Part shown: one piece after another, positions 23,201 to 30,672 of the stretch
How the letters are laid out: each line of letters opens with the position of its first letter
Position numbering within the stretch: the stretch's first letter is position 1
NCBI GenBank assembly: GCA_022457155.1
Contig: JAJGOT010000361.1
Coordinates: forward strand, 682,001 to 746,000
Source: Cladopsammia gracilis
Lineage: Eukaryota; Cnidaria; Anthozoa; Scleractinia; Dendrophylliidae
Reading direction: 5' to 3'
DNA: 64,000 nucleotides
The notes under the pieces: model-generated
Databases searched by the model: none
The model's input: only the letters and a program-made list of their open reading frames with translations
What the model was told of the DNA's origin: nothing
Made by a program: the position numbers and the translations under genes

Positions 23201-26200
23201 GTGTCTGTCGCTCACGGCTAGCTCGCGGGCGCGTATGGCATCACAAAACATGCGCGCATGACGCCACACAACATCCAGGATCTTAACAATTTTGAAACCA
23301 AAGCGAGGCTTAGTTTTTCGCGCGGCTACACGGCCGAATGTCAGGTCAGCTCGGTAAACACTTTGATGTTTTGCTGTGTTTAGCGGAGAAAACCGTTTCA
23401 AATTAAAGTCGTTATTTCCCTGCATTTTTTCGCGGTTTGCTACTCAAGACAGGGACACTAATTAAGGGATACTCAGAAGCCGCTACAATGGGAAAAGAAG
23501 AGCTTTTAGGGATAAAATATTGCTTCGAGTACGTTTTTATCAATGAGGGAGCAATGCGGGGAGATGTTTCTCACTTCGGATTTTAGAACTAAAGAAGAGG
23601 AGATGTAAAGATTAGAATTTCCAGCAGTCGAGGGACTTAAATGTAAAACAAATTACATTTTTCGATGGGAATTTATGTTGATTTCAATTTGTGATTGACC
23701 TTTTCTTTGTGTTCTCGTTTGGTTGGAGAATTGTTTATAAAACGTGCTCAAATTCAGTCGTTTTGATTTCTTTCATCGACGACAGCTCGGCCTCGATGCG
23801 CTAGCTATAAATGGTTAGCGTTTAGCTTTTAAACGTAAACTTATGGAGATTTGAATAAATTTTTTCGAAAGAAGATTGTGTTGTCCATTTTTATGTGTTT
23901 GTTCATTCATTACATAGGTTGAAAAGTGATTTTATGTAAACAAAACAAGACTTGGATTTTATAGTTCTAACTTCACTCGCGTAGTCTTTTAATATACAAA
24001 TATGTTTGTGTATTTTTTGCAATTTTGATTTCCAAATCAGTTTCTCGGGCAATTTTCGATACGCAACAGGTGTTTTTTATTCGGAAATTTTGTTTTTGTT
24101 TTTTTGTGAACTTTTGTACGGTCTAAATGTACTGTGCAGATGGTCGCGTAATACTGTTTTTGAGAATTGCTAAAATTGAAAAATAGACCTGTCGTCATTC
24201 TTAATTATTGTGCTTCCGACCTTGTTAGGCTCAGCCTATCTATATATATTAAGTTCATGCAACTTGTGTCGTAATTTTGTGGCGATACCCCATCTCGATC
24301 GCGAACGAAAATCGAGTAAAGTGGTCTCAGATGATTAATCTCATACTGCTTTCGTACTGCTGTCTTTCTTTTGTTGCAGGAACCACTCATTCTGGAAGCA
24401 AAAGGAATAAAAATTGGATTTCTTGGTTATTGTGACAGCCCATCTCGTAATCAGAACTGCACCGAAATGAGAATGCTGTTCAACTCTGGGCCTGCAATTT
24501 ATCGGGATGACATTGCCACTAGAGACATTAGCAAGTTAAAGGTTTGACTGTTGTATACACATTTGCATATTTTTTTCTTTATTTAGGTTTGTACTTCCTA
24601 GAGAGGAGTCCAACTTAAAGGGAAATGAGATATCTAAAAACTGAAGTACAACTATGTGTCAATCTTAAAGGAGAGTTCATCTACAATGGCTGTTAGATCT
24701 TGCAAAGCGGGGACTGGCCTTCATGAGTTTATGAACGCCGCATGTTAAAATAGAAGTCAAAAGGGTCCCGTGGTAACTAGCACGCCTCTGCAGATATCTT
24801 TCCAGTAATATTTGTTGTTTATTTATTTATTTTCCAATACAGCAACCCCTCAATTGAGGATCATTAGCTGGGCGGTAGGGCTAGTTTACTTAAGCTGAAA
24901 CATCAGGCTCCTAAAAACCCCTCAAGTAGTTTAAGGCCTGGGGCAAAGGCTCTTACGGGGTAAAACAGTTTATTTGTGATAACTTTAACAAAGAGAATGG
25001 AACTGAATCGAAATTTGGCACATGGAAAGGGCTTATCGTTCTATCATTTTAAAGTATAATAAGCTTTCCCATAAGTCACGTGACATGTCACGTGGTCATT
25101 TTTCTTAAAATAGCAGATATTTGACGAATTGCCAATGGATTTAAGAGAAAACATAAAATAAAAACGCTTTTCTAATGCAGATTAATTATTTCCAGCCGTT
25201 CTTTTTTGCCGCCGGGCGGACGTTTGGAATGATCGTCCATTGTTCTTTAAAAAAAATTGGTGAGGACAAAGGTCATTTTTAAGTCCAAAATTTAACCTTT
25301 GATTATCTATAACTGTAATTTTAAAACTCGAGTACAATCATTCCAAACGTAGAAGGTTAAATATGTATAACCTCCATTGGAAAAGCTAATTTATTTAACT
25401 ATACGAAGAAAATTCGCTGGCATATCGTCGATTTGCTTAATTTTAAAATTTTGATCACGTGACATGTCACGTGACCAAACTTATGCGTTAAGGCAGAAGA
25501 AGACGTCGAGATTAACATTCAGGGAATCTGGTCCAGTCAATCTAGCCGAAGATATTTAGTGTCAACCATATTTTCCGAACAGACTTTAAACCCAGGCCTT
25601 AAACTGCTTGAGTGTGGGTTATCTGTGACCATTACAAAGATGCTTTCTGGGATTCTCTTCCAATGGCGAACAGTTCGTGGATAAAATGACTGATTATGTA
25701 ATTCTGTATTGGACTCTCGTAGACATGAATGAATGCGGCTTTGTGTTTCTTCTTTGCCTTGACGGATTCTGTAGTACATTACTAGGTTTAACTGTCACGA
25801 GGGATCTCCAGCCCAGTTTTTTTTTTAAAGCTGGCTTAGGGGTGGCAGCACGATACAACCCAGCGTGCAGCTCTACGTTGCACCATTTCCACCAAGTAGG
25901 AACCATTGCTTTCACTGCTCTTCCTCGGCTTCCATATGGTCGAGCAATACTCTATCTTTTAGAGTGGCTGATCGACCTTTTAGAGTGGCTGATCGACCCT
26001 TCATTTGTGCATTCACAGTATATGATGGAATAACAGCTTCAATTTATAATCCACTTTTTCTGCTTTTAAGGCGATTCCATTTTTTGCATCATTCCTGAAA
26101 CTAAGGAAATAAATTATATCATTTTAAACTTAAATTTTAGCATGAACAACACAATCCGATTTTAACCGTTTAATATTTTGATAACCAACGCGATTCCCAG

Positions 26201-27986
26201 AGAACACTAACGTGGCAATTTTAACTTTTAAAGGCTGATGTCGACATCATTGTCGTCTTCATCCACTTTGGAGAAGAACTTTACAGAAGACCTCTTCCCT
26301 ACCAGCTTCATATAACCAAACATCTAGTGTTCCTTGGTGTGCACGTGATCATTGGGGCACATCCACACGTGCTACAGCCACATTGTATCCATGACAACCA
26401 GCTGGTGGCTTACAGTTTGGGGAATTTCTTGTTCTACCCGAAACAACCAATGAGTGGAATAAACCCGGTAAATGTGCTATGATATTTTATCTACAATGAA
26501 GGTTCATCCAGCCACACGCGGCGTTTGTTTGACTTCCTTTTCCAAACTCAAAATTATATAATATGAAAGACGAACATCAAACGAAGATTTTAATATTTAA
26601 ATAGCTTGGAAACATTGAAATACGATGGACCGATGAATTCAGATCCATAATAATCATGACTTAAGGTGTGAGTAGCGCATGGATAAATGCGCGAGGTTTC
26701 AAACCAGCCTTGAAAATGAAATAAAAGATAGAAGTAGTAAACGTTAACATCTGGCGTTTGAGTACATTTGTTATGCCGTAAAACTCTCTTCTCATCAGCC
26801 CACATTTTCAGAGTCCTCAAAAATCAAAAGTCCTACATCTGTTACCTTTGTCTCGTTCTTTTCAAGTATATTGGGGTCCTTGACGCAAACTTAAAGAGAG
26901 ACAGTGGACTTCCAATAAGCCATTTCTCGGACATTAGAAGAGACGCCACCTCTTTCTGATCGCCTAATGGTCTACCTTTTTCTCTCTTTTTTCAGAATGT
27001 GTATGGAAGACTAGGAAAGAAACCGAATAAAATCCTAATAGACTCATTTGAACACTTCGTTCTTGGAAACAGTGAAAACTTGAAAATGACTCGGATGCTT
27101 AAAGTAACTTTGTCAAGGTAAGGCGAATGTTCTTGGAGATTTTCCAACATTAACGCTAAATGGCCCACAGAGCGCGCCATAGACAAATTCGGCTAACGCA
27201 TTGTTGTACCCAATTCAAACCTTCTGGGAATAATATTCTTTGTTCACAATATTTCCATATAATTTCCATGTCAATGTTTCATTGGTATGGAAATATGGCG
27301 AACAAAAAGTTCTAATCCCAAAAGGTTTGAATTGGGTACAACAATGCTTTAGCCGAATTTGTCTATTCACGGACACACAAGTCCATTTAACCTATAAAAC
27401 TGAAAAGATTTTATGGAACCTTAAATGTGTGTTAAATGAAAAAAGAACGAATTCCAACAAACAAACTGAATTAGGGTGGTTTAAATTGAGCATGTTTCAC
27501 TTTGAGCTGTCACCTTATCGTGGTGGTGAAGCTTGTGTGTCATATTAATCATAAGAGTTTGCCTGCATGAACCATGGTCCTTGGAAGCTAGAACTAGCCT
27601 TGCAGGATCGGTCGAGGGATAGAGGTCTGATGGAGAGCAGCTCCGGTCTTGCAAGTTTGGGGATTGGGCGAAGGGACTATAATAACCGGACCCCTACAGA
27701 AACCTACATAAAAGATCTTATTTGGCAAATGCACGAAGAAGGTATATGAAGGTTATGGTAAAACTGAACATGAAGATAATATCTAATTCTTTGATCCCAA
27801 CCTCGGTTATATTTCATTTTCAGAAATGGTGTGTTAGGAGCTAAACATCTTCCATTAAAAATCGTATTTGATCAGAAATCAAAACGAATTCACCCAGAAC
27901 CTATAAAGAACGGCAAATGGATTAGTGTTTGTGGAGAGGAAGATAAACAATGTGAAAAAAGTTGCATGAATTCAAAAAGGAAATAA
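2162..27986 (+). CDS. Secreted CapA/PgsA-like protein (PGA_cap metallophosphatase-fold domain), plus-strand copy, 7 coding exons
   Basis: The exons join to 1128 nt (375 aa): 2162-2219, 16082-16325, 21634-21778, 24380-24541, 26234-26467, 26996-27117, 27824-27986. All introns are GT-AG and all phases match. Residues 1-20 are a signal peptide. The body has the CapA-family motifs: VGDVSF (27-32), NLE (67-69), ANNHFND (111-117), HFGEE (214-218), GAHPH (244-248) and SLGNF (264-268). All metal-site positions are kept, so the fold should be active. The bacterial family takes part in poly-gamma-glutamate synthesis and export, and cnidarians have a horizontally acquired member proposed to make the polymer of nematocysts. 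An alternative first exon at 12285 would give 377 aa. A paralogue lies on the minus strand at 48329-61974. The exact substrate and capsule location are inferred. The family call is firm; the gene model lacks transcript support. Confidence 0.88.
3038..3335 (+). mobile_element. 3' end of a CR1/L2-like LINE with (ATTAC)n tail
   Basis: A frame around 3070-3180 reads [20 protein letters not shown], then [11 protein letters not shown] and a stop. This is the typical carboxy end of the reverse-transcriptase ORF of cnidarian non-LTR elements. Just upstream, [10 protein letters not shown] is in another frame, so one frameshift is present. The 3' UTR ends in about five ATTAC units at 3311-3335, consistent with the short tandem tail of such LINEs. 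Everything 5' of this is missing. Confidence 0.7.
3465..4880 (-). pseudogene. Penelope-like retroelement ORF: reverse transcriptase plus GIY-YIG endonuclease, 5'-truncated with in-frame stop
   Basis: Reading from 4880 downward, the frame begins inside the reverse transcriptase ([19 protein letters not shown]). It keeps the RT blocks [22 protein letters not shown] and the catalytic RRYVDDSSA. After a linker it enters a GIY-YIG nuclease ([19 protein letters not shown], then an EH motif). This RT-then-GIY-YIG order defines Penelope-like elements. A TAG stop at 3603-3605 interrupts the frame. Beyond it the same frame continues ([20 protein letters not shown]) to a TAA at 3465-3467, so the stop is a disabling mutation. 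The amino-terminal third is missing. The element lies antisense in the long first intron of the CapA-like gene, and its 3' side abuts the LINE tail at 3335. The family call is firm. Confidence 0.85.
5101..5624. repeat. 44-bp minisatellite, about 12 copies, with an 88-bp higher-order pattern
   Basis: Unit: CAGTTACATCGTTTGACACC then CCCAAAAAATCTTGTTGCGC then GCAA. Copies start every 44 bp at 5101, 5145, 5189 and so on. One copy, 5541-5580, is 40 bp. From 5321 to 5580 the unit end alternates between GCGATCAA and GCGCGCAA (or GCGCGCAG), so the recent amplification used an 88-bp dimer. Each GCGCGCAA unit contains the palindrome TGTTGCGCGCAACA. Open frames cross the array in several phases because 44 is not a multiple of 3; they are not genes. 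Confidence 0.95.
5894..6090. mobile_element. Fold-back MITE with ~53-bp inverted repeats
   Basis: TAGACCTCTTTAGCTTGTAT and the following AATGTAG-CATGTGATGTT block are repeated in reverse complement at the right end, which finishes AAGAGGTCTA. The arms are almost identical and enclose about 90 bp of AT-rich spacer. No coding content. Confidence 0.8.
6405..6575. repeat. GTT/GGT-rich cryptic simple repeat
   Basis: Irregular repetition of GTTGTTGGTGG, GGTGGTGATG and TTTGTTGTTG across about 170 bp. This is a purine/pyrimidine-skewed low-complexity tract, not a protein gene. Confidence 0.75.
7343..7730. mobile_element. Probable MITE with TGTTTTCACGAG inverted ends
   Basis: The left end GGTTGTGTTTTCACGAGGCG is the approximate reverse complement of the right end, CGCTCGTGAAAACACGGCC. 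The interior contains further inverted AAGCGAG/CTCGCTT motifs. No ORF of note and no clear target duplication. Confidence 0.5.
7926..7990 (+). pseudogene. Decayed extra copy of the CapA-like signal-peptide exon
   Basis: The block ending in CTTGACG|GTAAGTCACG aligns with exon 1a and its donor (GTCAACG|GTAAGTTACG). About 40 bp of downstream intron also aligns (AATGCTTGACTGCAATCTCA against AATGCTCGGCTGTAATCTTA). The initiator corresponds to ATA and a TGA falls in the frame, so it cannot serve as a coding first exon. It is a fossil of a tandem first-exon duplication between exon 1a and exon 1b. Confidence 0.5.
8436..9313. mobile_element. TIR element (TAGYCGCGGT ends, TTTACCTAGGTAAA subterminal motif)
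   Basis: The left end TAGTCGCGGTTACACG and the right end CGTGTGACCGCGGCTAA form inverted repeats (the right end read as CACACTAA-type variant). Both ends carry the palindrome TTTACCTAGGTAAA a few bases inside. The interior contains another repeat (8757-9121). No transposase is visible. Confidence 0.55.
8757..9121. repeat. Dispersed ~365-bp repeat, copy 1
   Basis: Between CTGTCCCACCGAAATA and AGCTCCTGGCCATAATCATG this segment matches, in reverse complement, 21992-22770 (which is split by a later MITE). It also matches 56745-56890 in the same orientation. Shared landmarks include GTTTGGAGAAA-AGTGCA and AAAGATGGAAGT. This copy shows the sequence without the MITE. Confidence 0.65.
9348..9807. 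mobile_element. Fold-back element with ~150-bp inverted arms
   Basis: The left arm starts AAGTGCCCATCACCCC and the right arm ends GGGGTGATAGGCACTT. Matching continues through AATCAACTCTATGTACATTG, GTTATAGAGATTTGA and TTAGATGACGTCAACCCGG on the left and their reverse complements on the right (about 9655-9807). The spacer is about 150 bp of AT-rich DNA. Confidence 0.85.
9808..11152. other. Intronic stretch without recognised genes
   Basis: I see no coding domain here. A short motif around 10235-10290 (TCGTGTCACATTAG, then AAATTTATGCACGTAT) recurs at 15050-15095, on the other side of exon 1b. Otherwise it is AT-rich intron of the CapA-like gene. Confidence 0.5.
11153..11614 (-). pseudogene. Penelope-like element fragment: GIY-YIG endonuclease end
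   Basis: From 11614 downward one frame reads [20 protein letters not shown], then MYVG. After a frameshift near 11410 another frame continues [29 protein letters not shown] and KRCNLCISE. This is the cysteine-bearing GIY-YIG module found at the 3' end of Penelope-like ORFs (CPL-GxC, YYG, F-R--NH--SF and CDLC blocks). It differs clearly from the nuclease of the element at 3465-4880, so a second Penelope lineage is present. The reverse-transcriptase part is absent. Confidence 0.75.
12285..12348 (+). CDS. Alternative exon 1b (signal peptide) of the plus-strand CapA-like gene
   Basis: ATG at 12285 opens [20 protein letters not shown], then P and the first base of Gly, ending at CCCG|GTAAGT. This is phase 1, like exon 1a, so it can join exon 2 at 16082 to give Gly-Gln-Val. 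The peptide is a typical signal sequence but is unrelated to exon 1a. TGTCTTTAG just before it (12276 end) could be an acceptor for an upstream untranslated exon. The minus-strand paralogue has no counterpart in its 526-bp first intron. Transcript data would be needed to choose between the two starts. Confidence 0.6.
12720..14761. repeat. 2-kb near-palindrome, arms ~750 bp
   Basis: The left arm (about 12720-13466) and the right arm (13994-14761) are reverse complements, from GGTGGCCGAGGACTGCCACT at the outer edge to TTCTATATCGCTAAAC at the inner edge. Each arm contains a run of AAATGCAAAT/AATCAAAGTCAAACT-like short repeats. The 527-bp spacer contains a smaller palindrome (13477-13631). The open frames in the arms are mirror images of repeat DNA and show no known domain. 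Confidence 0.9.
13477..13631. repeat. Small inverted repeat inside the palindrome spacer
   Basis: ATACCTTTTGCGTGAACCGT followed by GAATAGGGCTATT is repeated in reverse complement at 13599-13631. It looks like a short MITE inserted in the loop of the 2-kb palindrome. Confidence 0.75.
14984..15594. other. Intronic stretch, no recognised gene
   Basis: Contains the second copy of the TCGTGTCACATTAG / AAATTTATGCACGTAT motif (15050-15095). It also contains a small hairpin AACCCGT...ACGGGTT near 15358-15393 and a short CACTCACTTACTCACTC tract. No coding signal. Confidence 0.45.
15595..15775 (-). pseudogene. Myb/SANT-like DNA-binding domain fragment (NAIF1 / Harbinger-associated type)
   Basis: Reading downward from about 15775, the frame gives [20 protein letters not shown] then [12 protein letters not shown] and [10 protein letters not shown]. 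These match the spacing of the Myb/SANT-like domain of NAIF1-type proteins, which also form the accessory protein of PIF/Harbinger transposons. The expected amino-terminal part appears in another frame (MARMPKYA), and the chain stops right after the domain, so it is a fragment. It is antisense to the host gene and close upstream of exon 2. Confidence 0.6.
16082..16325 (+). CDS. Exon 2 of the plus-strand CapA-like gene
   Basis: Acceptor TCTAG|GA, donor TTAAG|GTAATG. Encodes residues 20-101 with [10 protein letters not shown] (first metal-site aspartate) and ANLESPF (Asn-x-Glu motif). The phase changes from 1 to 2, matching exons 1 and 3. Against the minus-strand copy I count 11 amino-acid differences in about 80. 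Confidence 0.88.
16326..16749. other. 5' part of intron 2, conserved with the paralogue near the exon
   Basis: The first ~170 bp (CATATCCACATATATGGATA, TTGTGTACTTAGAAAAC, CTTCACATCGACG) have recognisable reverse-complement matches downstream of exon 2 in the minus-strand gene (about 61020-61140). This is shared ancestral intron. The rest is AT-rich, with a TATATTATATATTATA run near 16700. Confidence 0.5.
17061..17206. mobile_element. Short fold-back MITE inside the LINE
   Basis: CAATTATTGGAT...GATAGCGATAATTATCAAGG is mirrored by CCTTGATAATTATCGCTATC...ATCCAATAATTG. It splits the LINE endonuclease/linker frame. The following 250 bp contains a direct repeat ATTGTCTGTAGGTATGACGT (17276 and 17320) and may belong to the same insertion. 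Confidence 0.7.
17896..19260. mobile_element. Harbinger-like non-autonomous element (GGGACGGACC ends, TAA duplication)
   Basis: The left end GGGACGGACCATTATTTTTC (then TGGAGGGGG) and the right end are inverted copies, and TAA flanks each side (17893-17895, 19261-19263). A 3-bp TWA duplication with GGG-starting ends fits PIF/Harbinger. The element interrupts the LINE and itself carries a SINE at about 18430-18830 and a long C-run at 19213-19230. No transposase seen. Confidence 0.7.
18430..18830 (+). mobile_element. tRNA-derived SINE with ~63-bp internal tandem repeats
   Basis: A polymerase III B-box-like GTTCAATCC lies at 18481-18489, with a plausible A-box region just upstream. It is followed by three tandem copies of CTTTACTCCACATTGT...GGTGTATAAATGGGTTGTGT. 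The body then contains GGGTAACCCTGTGATAGACT, a block typical of cnidarian SINEs. The element lies inside the Harbinger-like insertion, and exact ends are uncertain. Confidence 0.6.
21634..21778 (+). CDS. Exon 3 of the plus-strand CapA-like gene
   Basis: Acceptor TTTCCAG|TTTTGC, donor CGCAG|GTATTG. The first base completes Ser101. Encodes [18 protein letters not shown] with the invariant Asn-Asn-His motif. It differs from the minus-strand copy at only two residues (Val/Ile, Leu/Met). Confidence 0.88.
21992..22770. repeat. Dispersed repeat, copy 2 (inverted), split by a MITE
   Basis: Reverse complement of 8757-9121, from TTTTCTTGATTATATAGCCA to TTTCGGCGGGACAG, interrupted by the element at 22199-22605. 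It lies between exon 3 and the 1.2-kb repeat. The minus-strand gene has a copy in the same place and orientation relative to transcription (56745-56890). Confidence 0.7.
22199..22605. mobile_element. MITE with CCGGGGGAGGGGTACTCCC ends and 9-bp duplication
   Basis: The left end CCGGGGGAGGGGTACTCCC and the right end GGGAGTACCCCC...GG are inverted. ACTGTATTC is duplicated at 22190-22198 and 22606-22614. The interior has repeated TATTTCAGACC motifs. The host repeat without the insertion is seen at 8757-9121 and at 56745-56890. A 9-bp duplication suggests a Mutator-like mobiliser. Confidence 0.9.
23060..24252. repeat. 1.2-kb dispersed repeat with GC-rich end, copy 1
   Basis: Matches in reverse complement 46970-48230 and 55545-56680. 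Landmarks are CGTCATTTTTCATTGTCATG, TCGCGGTTTGCTACTCAAGA, GGTTTTGCAATTTTGATTTC-type blocks and a terminal TGTTAGGCTCAGCCTA. One end is CpG-rich, and the other ends in a short palindrome. No ORF with a domain. It lies 128 bp before exon 4. Confidence 0.8.
24380..24541 (+). CDS. Exon 4 of the plus-strand CapA-like gene
   Basis: Acceptor TTGCAG|GAACC, donor TTAAAG|GTTTG. Phase 0 to 0, residues 150-203. Encodes [17 protein letters not shown] and a Cys-containing [15 protein letters not shown] segment. Its last four codons read SKLK, whereas the minus-strand copy has one extra Lys codon. Confidence 0.87.
24542..26233. other. Intron 4 with inverted GTCACGTGACATGTCACGTG motifs
   Basis: The near-palindrome GTCACGTGACATGTCACGTG occurs at about 25076 and 25453. 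CTCAAGTAGTTTAAGGCCTG at 24921 is mirrored at about 25592-25612. These suggest an inserted element of about 700 bp, but its ends are not clear. A LINE fragment (25537-25900) overlaps the right side. Confidence 0.4.
25537..25900 (-). mobile_element. Carboxy-terminal fragment of a LINE reverse transcriptase
   Basis: Reading downward: [10 protein letters not shown] and, in another frame, [15 protein letters not shown], then [17 protein letters not shown]. The SFYPRTV--W--IP block is the usual end of non-LTR reverse-transcriptase ORFs in cnidarians. It has frameshifts, and only the tail is present. Confidence 0.6.
26234..26467 (+). CDS. Exon 5 of the plus-strand CapA-like gene
   Basis: Acceptor TTAAAG|GCTGAT, donor ACCCG|GTAAAT. 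Phase 0 to 0, residues 204-281. It holds [20 protein letters not shown] and [10 protein letters not shown], the three carboxy-terminal CapA motifs with metal-binding histidines. Confidence 0.9.
26468..26995. other. Intron 5, short, with shared ancestral sequence
   Basis: 26600-26770 (CATAATAATCATGACTTAAG, AACGTTAACATCTGGCGTTT) matches, in reverse complement, 52880-53030 in the minus-strand gene's intron 5. It is therefore ancestral intron kept in both paralogues. Confidence 0.6.
26996..27117 (+). CDS. Exon 6 of the plus-strand CapA-like gene
   Basis: Acceptor TTTCAG|AATGT, donor TCAAG|GTAAGG. Phase 0 to 2. Encodes [20 protein letters not shown] and ends MLKVTLS plus two bases of Arg. Confidence 0.87.
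27180..27365. mobile_element. Fold-back MITE in intron 6
   Basis: TAGACAAATTCGGCTAACGC...GTTGTACCCAATTCAAACCT on the left is mirrored at the right up to CCGAATTTGTCTA, with arms of about 80 bp. Confidence 0.85.
27366..27823. other. Rest of intron 6, nothing recognised
   Basis: Short open frames are present, but none has a recognisable domain or splice context. Confidence 0.4.
27824..27986 (+). CDS. Exon 7 (last) of the plus-strand CapA-like gene
   Basis: Acceptor TTTTCAG|AAATGG. Completes Arg322, then [16 protein letters not shown] and a short Cys-containing tail ([15 protein letters not shown]), stop TAA at 27984-27986. The tail is seven residues longer than in the minus-strand paralogue. 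The stop overlaps an AATAAA hexamer (27982-27987), which is probably not the real poly(A) signal. Confidence 0.85.
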
Positions 27987-28112
27987 AAGACGACTGTGTA
28001 ACGTGACGTAATGCAGATAACGAGAAGCCTCAAGCTAAGACAGATTTGGTCTTGATAGAACATGAAATGCGATGCGTTAACGAGGTGACAACTGTTGGCA
28101 GCCATATATGCA

Positions 28113-28137
28113 GTTGTTGTTGTTGTTGTTGTTGTTG
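28113..28137. repeat. (GTT)n microsatellite in the 3' flank
   Basis: About eight GTT units lie 127 bp after the stop codon. Similar GTT/TTG tracts end the LINEs at 21272 and 52005, so this may be the tail of a short LINE remnant. Confidence 0.8.
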
Positions 28138-28370
28138 GATATTTCAGCATTTAATGTATGACTCTATATTGGATGATTTATTCTGCAGGAACTTTTAACT
28201 TTCTTGGAGTAAATTTTACAATTTGAGAACATTTTTGCATTTTCCTTTCTGATTTAGATTACTTTTGACTCAATTTTGGCGCTTTTCTGATATGTGTGGT
28301 TGAAAAGGGAAGTCTTATACGCTATTCTTGGAGCACCACTCCTGGGTCATGCCGAGCTACGGGATAGACG

Positions 28371-28539
28371 TAGCCTGCATAACAGGCGTTATTGGGACGC
28401 GAGCGCGTAGCGCGAGACACGAGCGTGAAGTGCGTGATTTCTTTACCCTCCCCGTGCGTGTCTCGCTCGTGTCTCGCGCTACGCGCTCGCGCCCCAAAAT
28501 CCGCTTGAGCGCCCCCAATAATGCCTGTTATGCAGGCTA
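28371..28539. mobile_element. GC-rich fold-back MITE (TAGCCTGCATAACAGGC ends)
   Basis: TAGCCTGCATAACAGGCGTT...GCGAGCGCGTAGCGCGAGAC is mirrored by GTCTCGCGCTACGCGCTCGC...GCCTGTTATGCAGGCTA, giving a nearly perfect hairpin. Confidence 0.85.
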
Positions 28540-30387
28540 GAACAGACGTAAAAAACGTTTTTTTTTTAGAAGCACAATTTTTTAATATGTCAACTTACAA
28601 TTCATTTCTTTGCTTCTTATAACTTAATTACTTTAATTTGCATTGCTCTTTTTATTTGCTCCTGTATACTACTTTTATTGATTGTGAAATATTGTTCGTT
28701 TCATGAGAATATAATTATGCAAATGCTAAATATCTGCTGGATATATTTTGGCAATGTAATATTTAAGTTACCATACGCTGTTATAGCTGTAAATTTCAGT
28801 TTATGGTTTGGTTTATTATTTAGCAAAAAGCAGTTGGACTTAACTGCAGAAAATGAACTGAAGTAGAAGATAGGATATCCTATTATTAAAGACTCCAAAA
28901 GCACTGTTTATAAGCTAAAATGCTTCCGAGAAAGGAAATCTAGTGTCATCTTTGGGGACGAGATATTCCAATTAAATCTCAACCTCATTATCTAAAGGAA
29001 GTCCCATACATAACTTATCTGTAATTATTTCAGAAGAAATATCTAGAATTTTAAAAGATCTCTAAATGTGTGCGAATAGATTTCGTAGGTTTTACCTCGC
29101 TAAGTCGCTACAACGGTATCTCTTTTATCACATAAATCGCAATCAAGTTTGTTTCATGTTTCATATTCGAACATATAGTTGATAACACTTTTCTAAATAT
29201 TTTTAGCTCATTTACTTAAGGAAATGGCGAAATTTGTCACGTGACAATCATAAAAGCCATTTCCTATGTTCCTACTAAATGTTCATTATTTATATCAGTT
29301 AGCCTTATGACACATGATTGAAAATTGAAATCCAAGATGGCGGATCCAAGATGGCAGCCATTCGGGTGATGATGCAATTTTCGTCGTAGGTAATGTAAGT
29401 CACGTCATGACCTACTTGGACGTACTATAAACCTCCAAGTTTCATAATAGCTTTTACTTAAGTATACGGAGGAGGGGTGAGAGGTGGGTGGATCTCCCAG
29501 GTTCCAGAAGACCGAAAAAGCTCTTGCTCAAATTTTGAGAAGTAAGTTCATATGGTGATAAGGGTGTCACATATAATGTTATGTACATTCCACCTTTCAA
29601 CTTCTCTCGATAGAACCCTGACTCATTATAAAATGAAAGGAATACTCTAAATTATAGGATTATATATAAATCCTTTATGAAACTCTCCCAGTTTTACAAG
29701 CCTTCCCCCTTTTTATGGAGTAAGAATTTATTAAGCCCCTCCCCCCTCCCTCCTTTTCATTTACAACCAAACAATAAATGATGACAGACTGTATTACCAG
29801 TACATTTTTAGCGTACCAATCCGGGCACAAATTCAGTGTTCTAGATAAGAGAAGGGTCTCAGGTCAAAAACCCGACAAGGCTGACTTCCTAACCTGAGAA
29901 ATCAATTGGCTAACTTAAGAAGATTTAGAGACCCACAACCTGTTGACCCCTTAAAATTATTCAATGACTTCCTGCCTTTAAAAGTTAACTGGAACACTGC
30001 ACAAATTCATATGCAGTACTCTCGGGCATTGTGGGAAACATCATACCGGTACTTGCACTTGTACATAGAAATCTGAGTGACGTATTTTCTAGTTAAGTTT
30101 AACATATTTATCCACTTGTGGGAAACTATTGGAATTCATGAATTACAAAAAATGATTGGAGAACTGCTGGCGTTTCCCTCAATTATAATAAGCTCGCCTA
30201 TAAAGCCCGCCATCAAACGTGTATAAAATAAATACCCCCCCCCCCTCCCCCGCCCTCCCCCCCAATTCCGGGGGCTTAATAGAGGATTTACGGTATATCT
30301 ATCTAAAAGAAGGATTTGAAGGTGTCCGTACTCATTTTTCTGAAAGGGAAAAGGCGAAACTTACATTTTGCTATACATTAATTTAAC

Positions 30388-30545
30388 ACAGTCGAAATTC
30401 TCTGAGCGGACACTCTCGTAAGCGGACAGTTCTACTTAATCTACTTCGCCCCGTTTGCATTCACCTCATTCACGAGAATCATTTCTGTAAGAGACCAGCA
30501 CTACTCACCCTCTCGAGGGTGTCTGTTTACGGGAGCTTCGACTGT
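30388..30545. mobile_element. Short mariner-like MITE (ACAGTCGAA ends), unit 1
   Basis: The left end ACAGTCGAAATTCTCTGAGC and the right end GGGAGCTTCGACTGT are inverted, with internal GCGGACA motifs. The copy in unit 2 (37872-37983) has lost about 50 bp inside. Confidence 0.6.
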
Positions 30546-30672
30546 CCCCTTAAAATATGGGGGGGGGGGGGAAGAGCGAAGTGAACAAGAGGGTGGGGTG
30601 GGGGGAGGTTGGGGTGAAGTGAAAATGTTAGAGACATAATCCACCACTGTAAATCCCCATGACGTAGCTCCT

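Noticed and set aside
27982..27987. AATAAA overlapping the stop codon as a poly(A) signal
   Set aside because: Cleavage just after it would leave almost no 3' UTR; likely chance.
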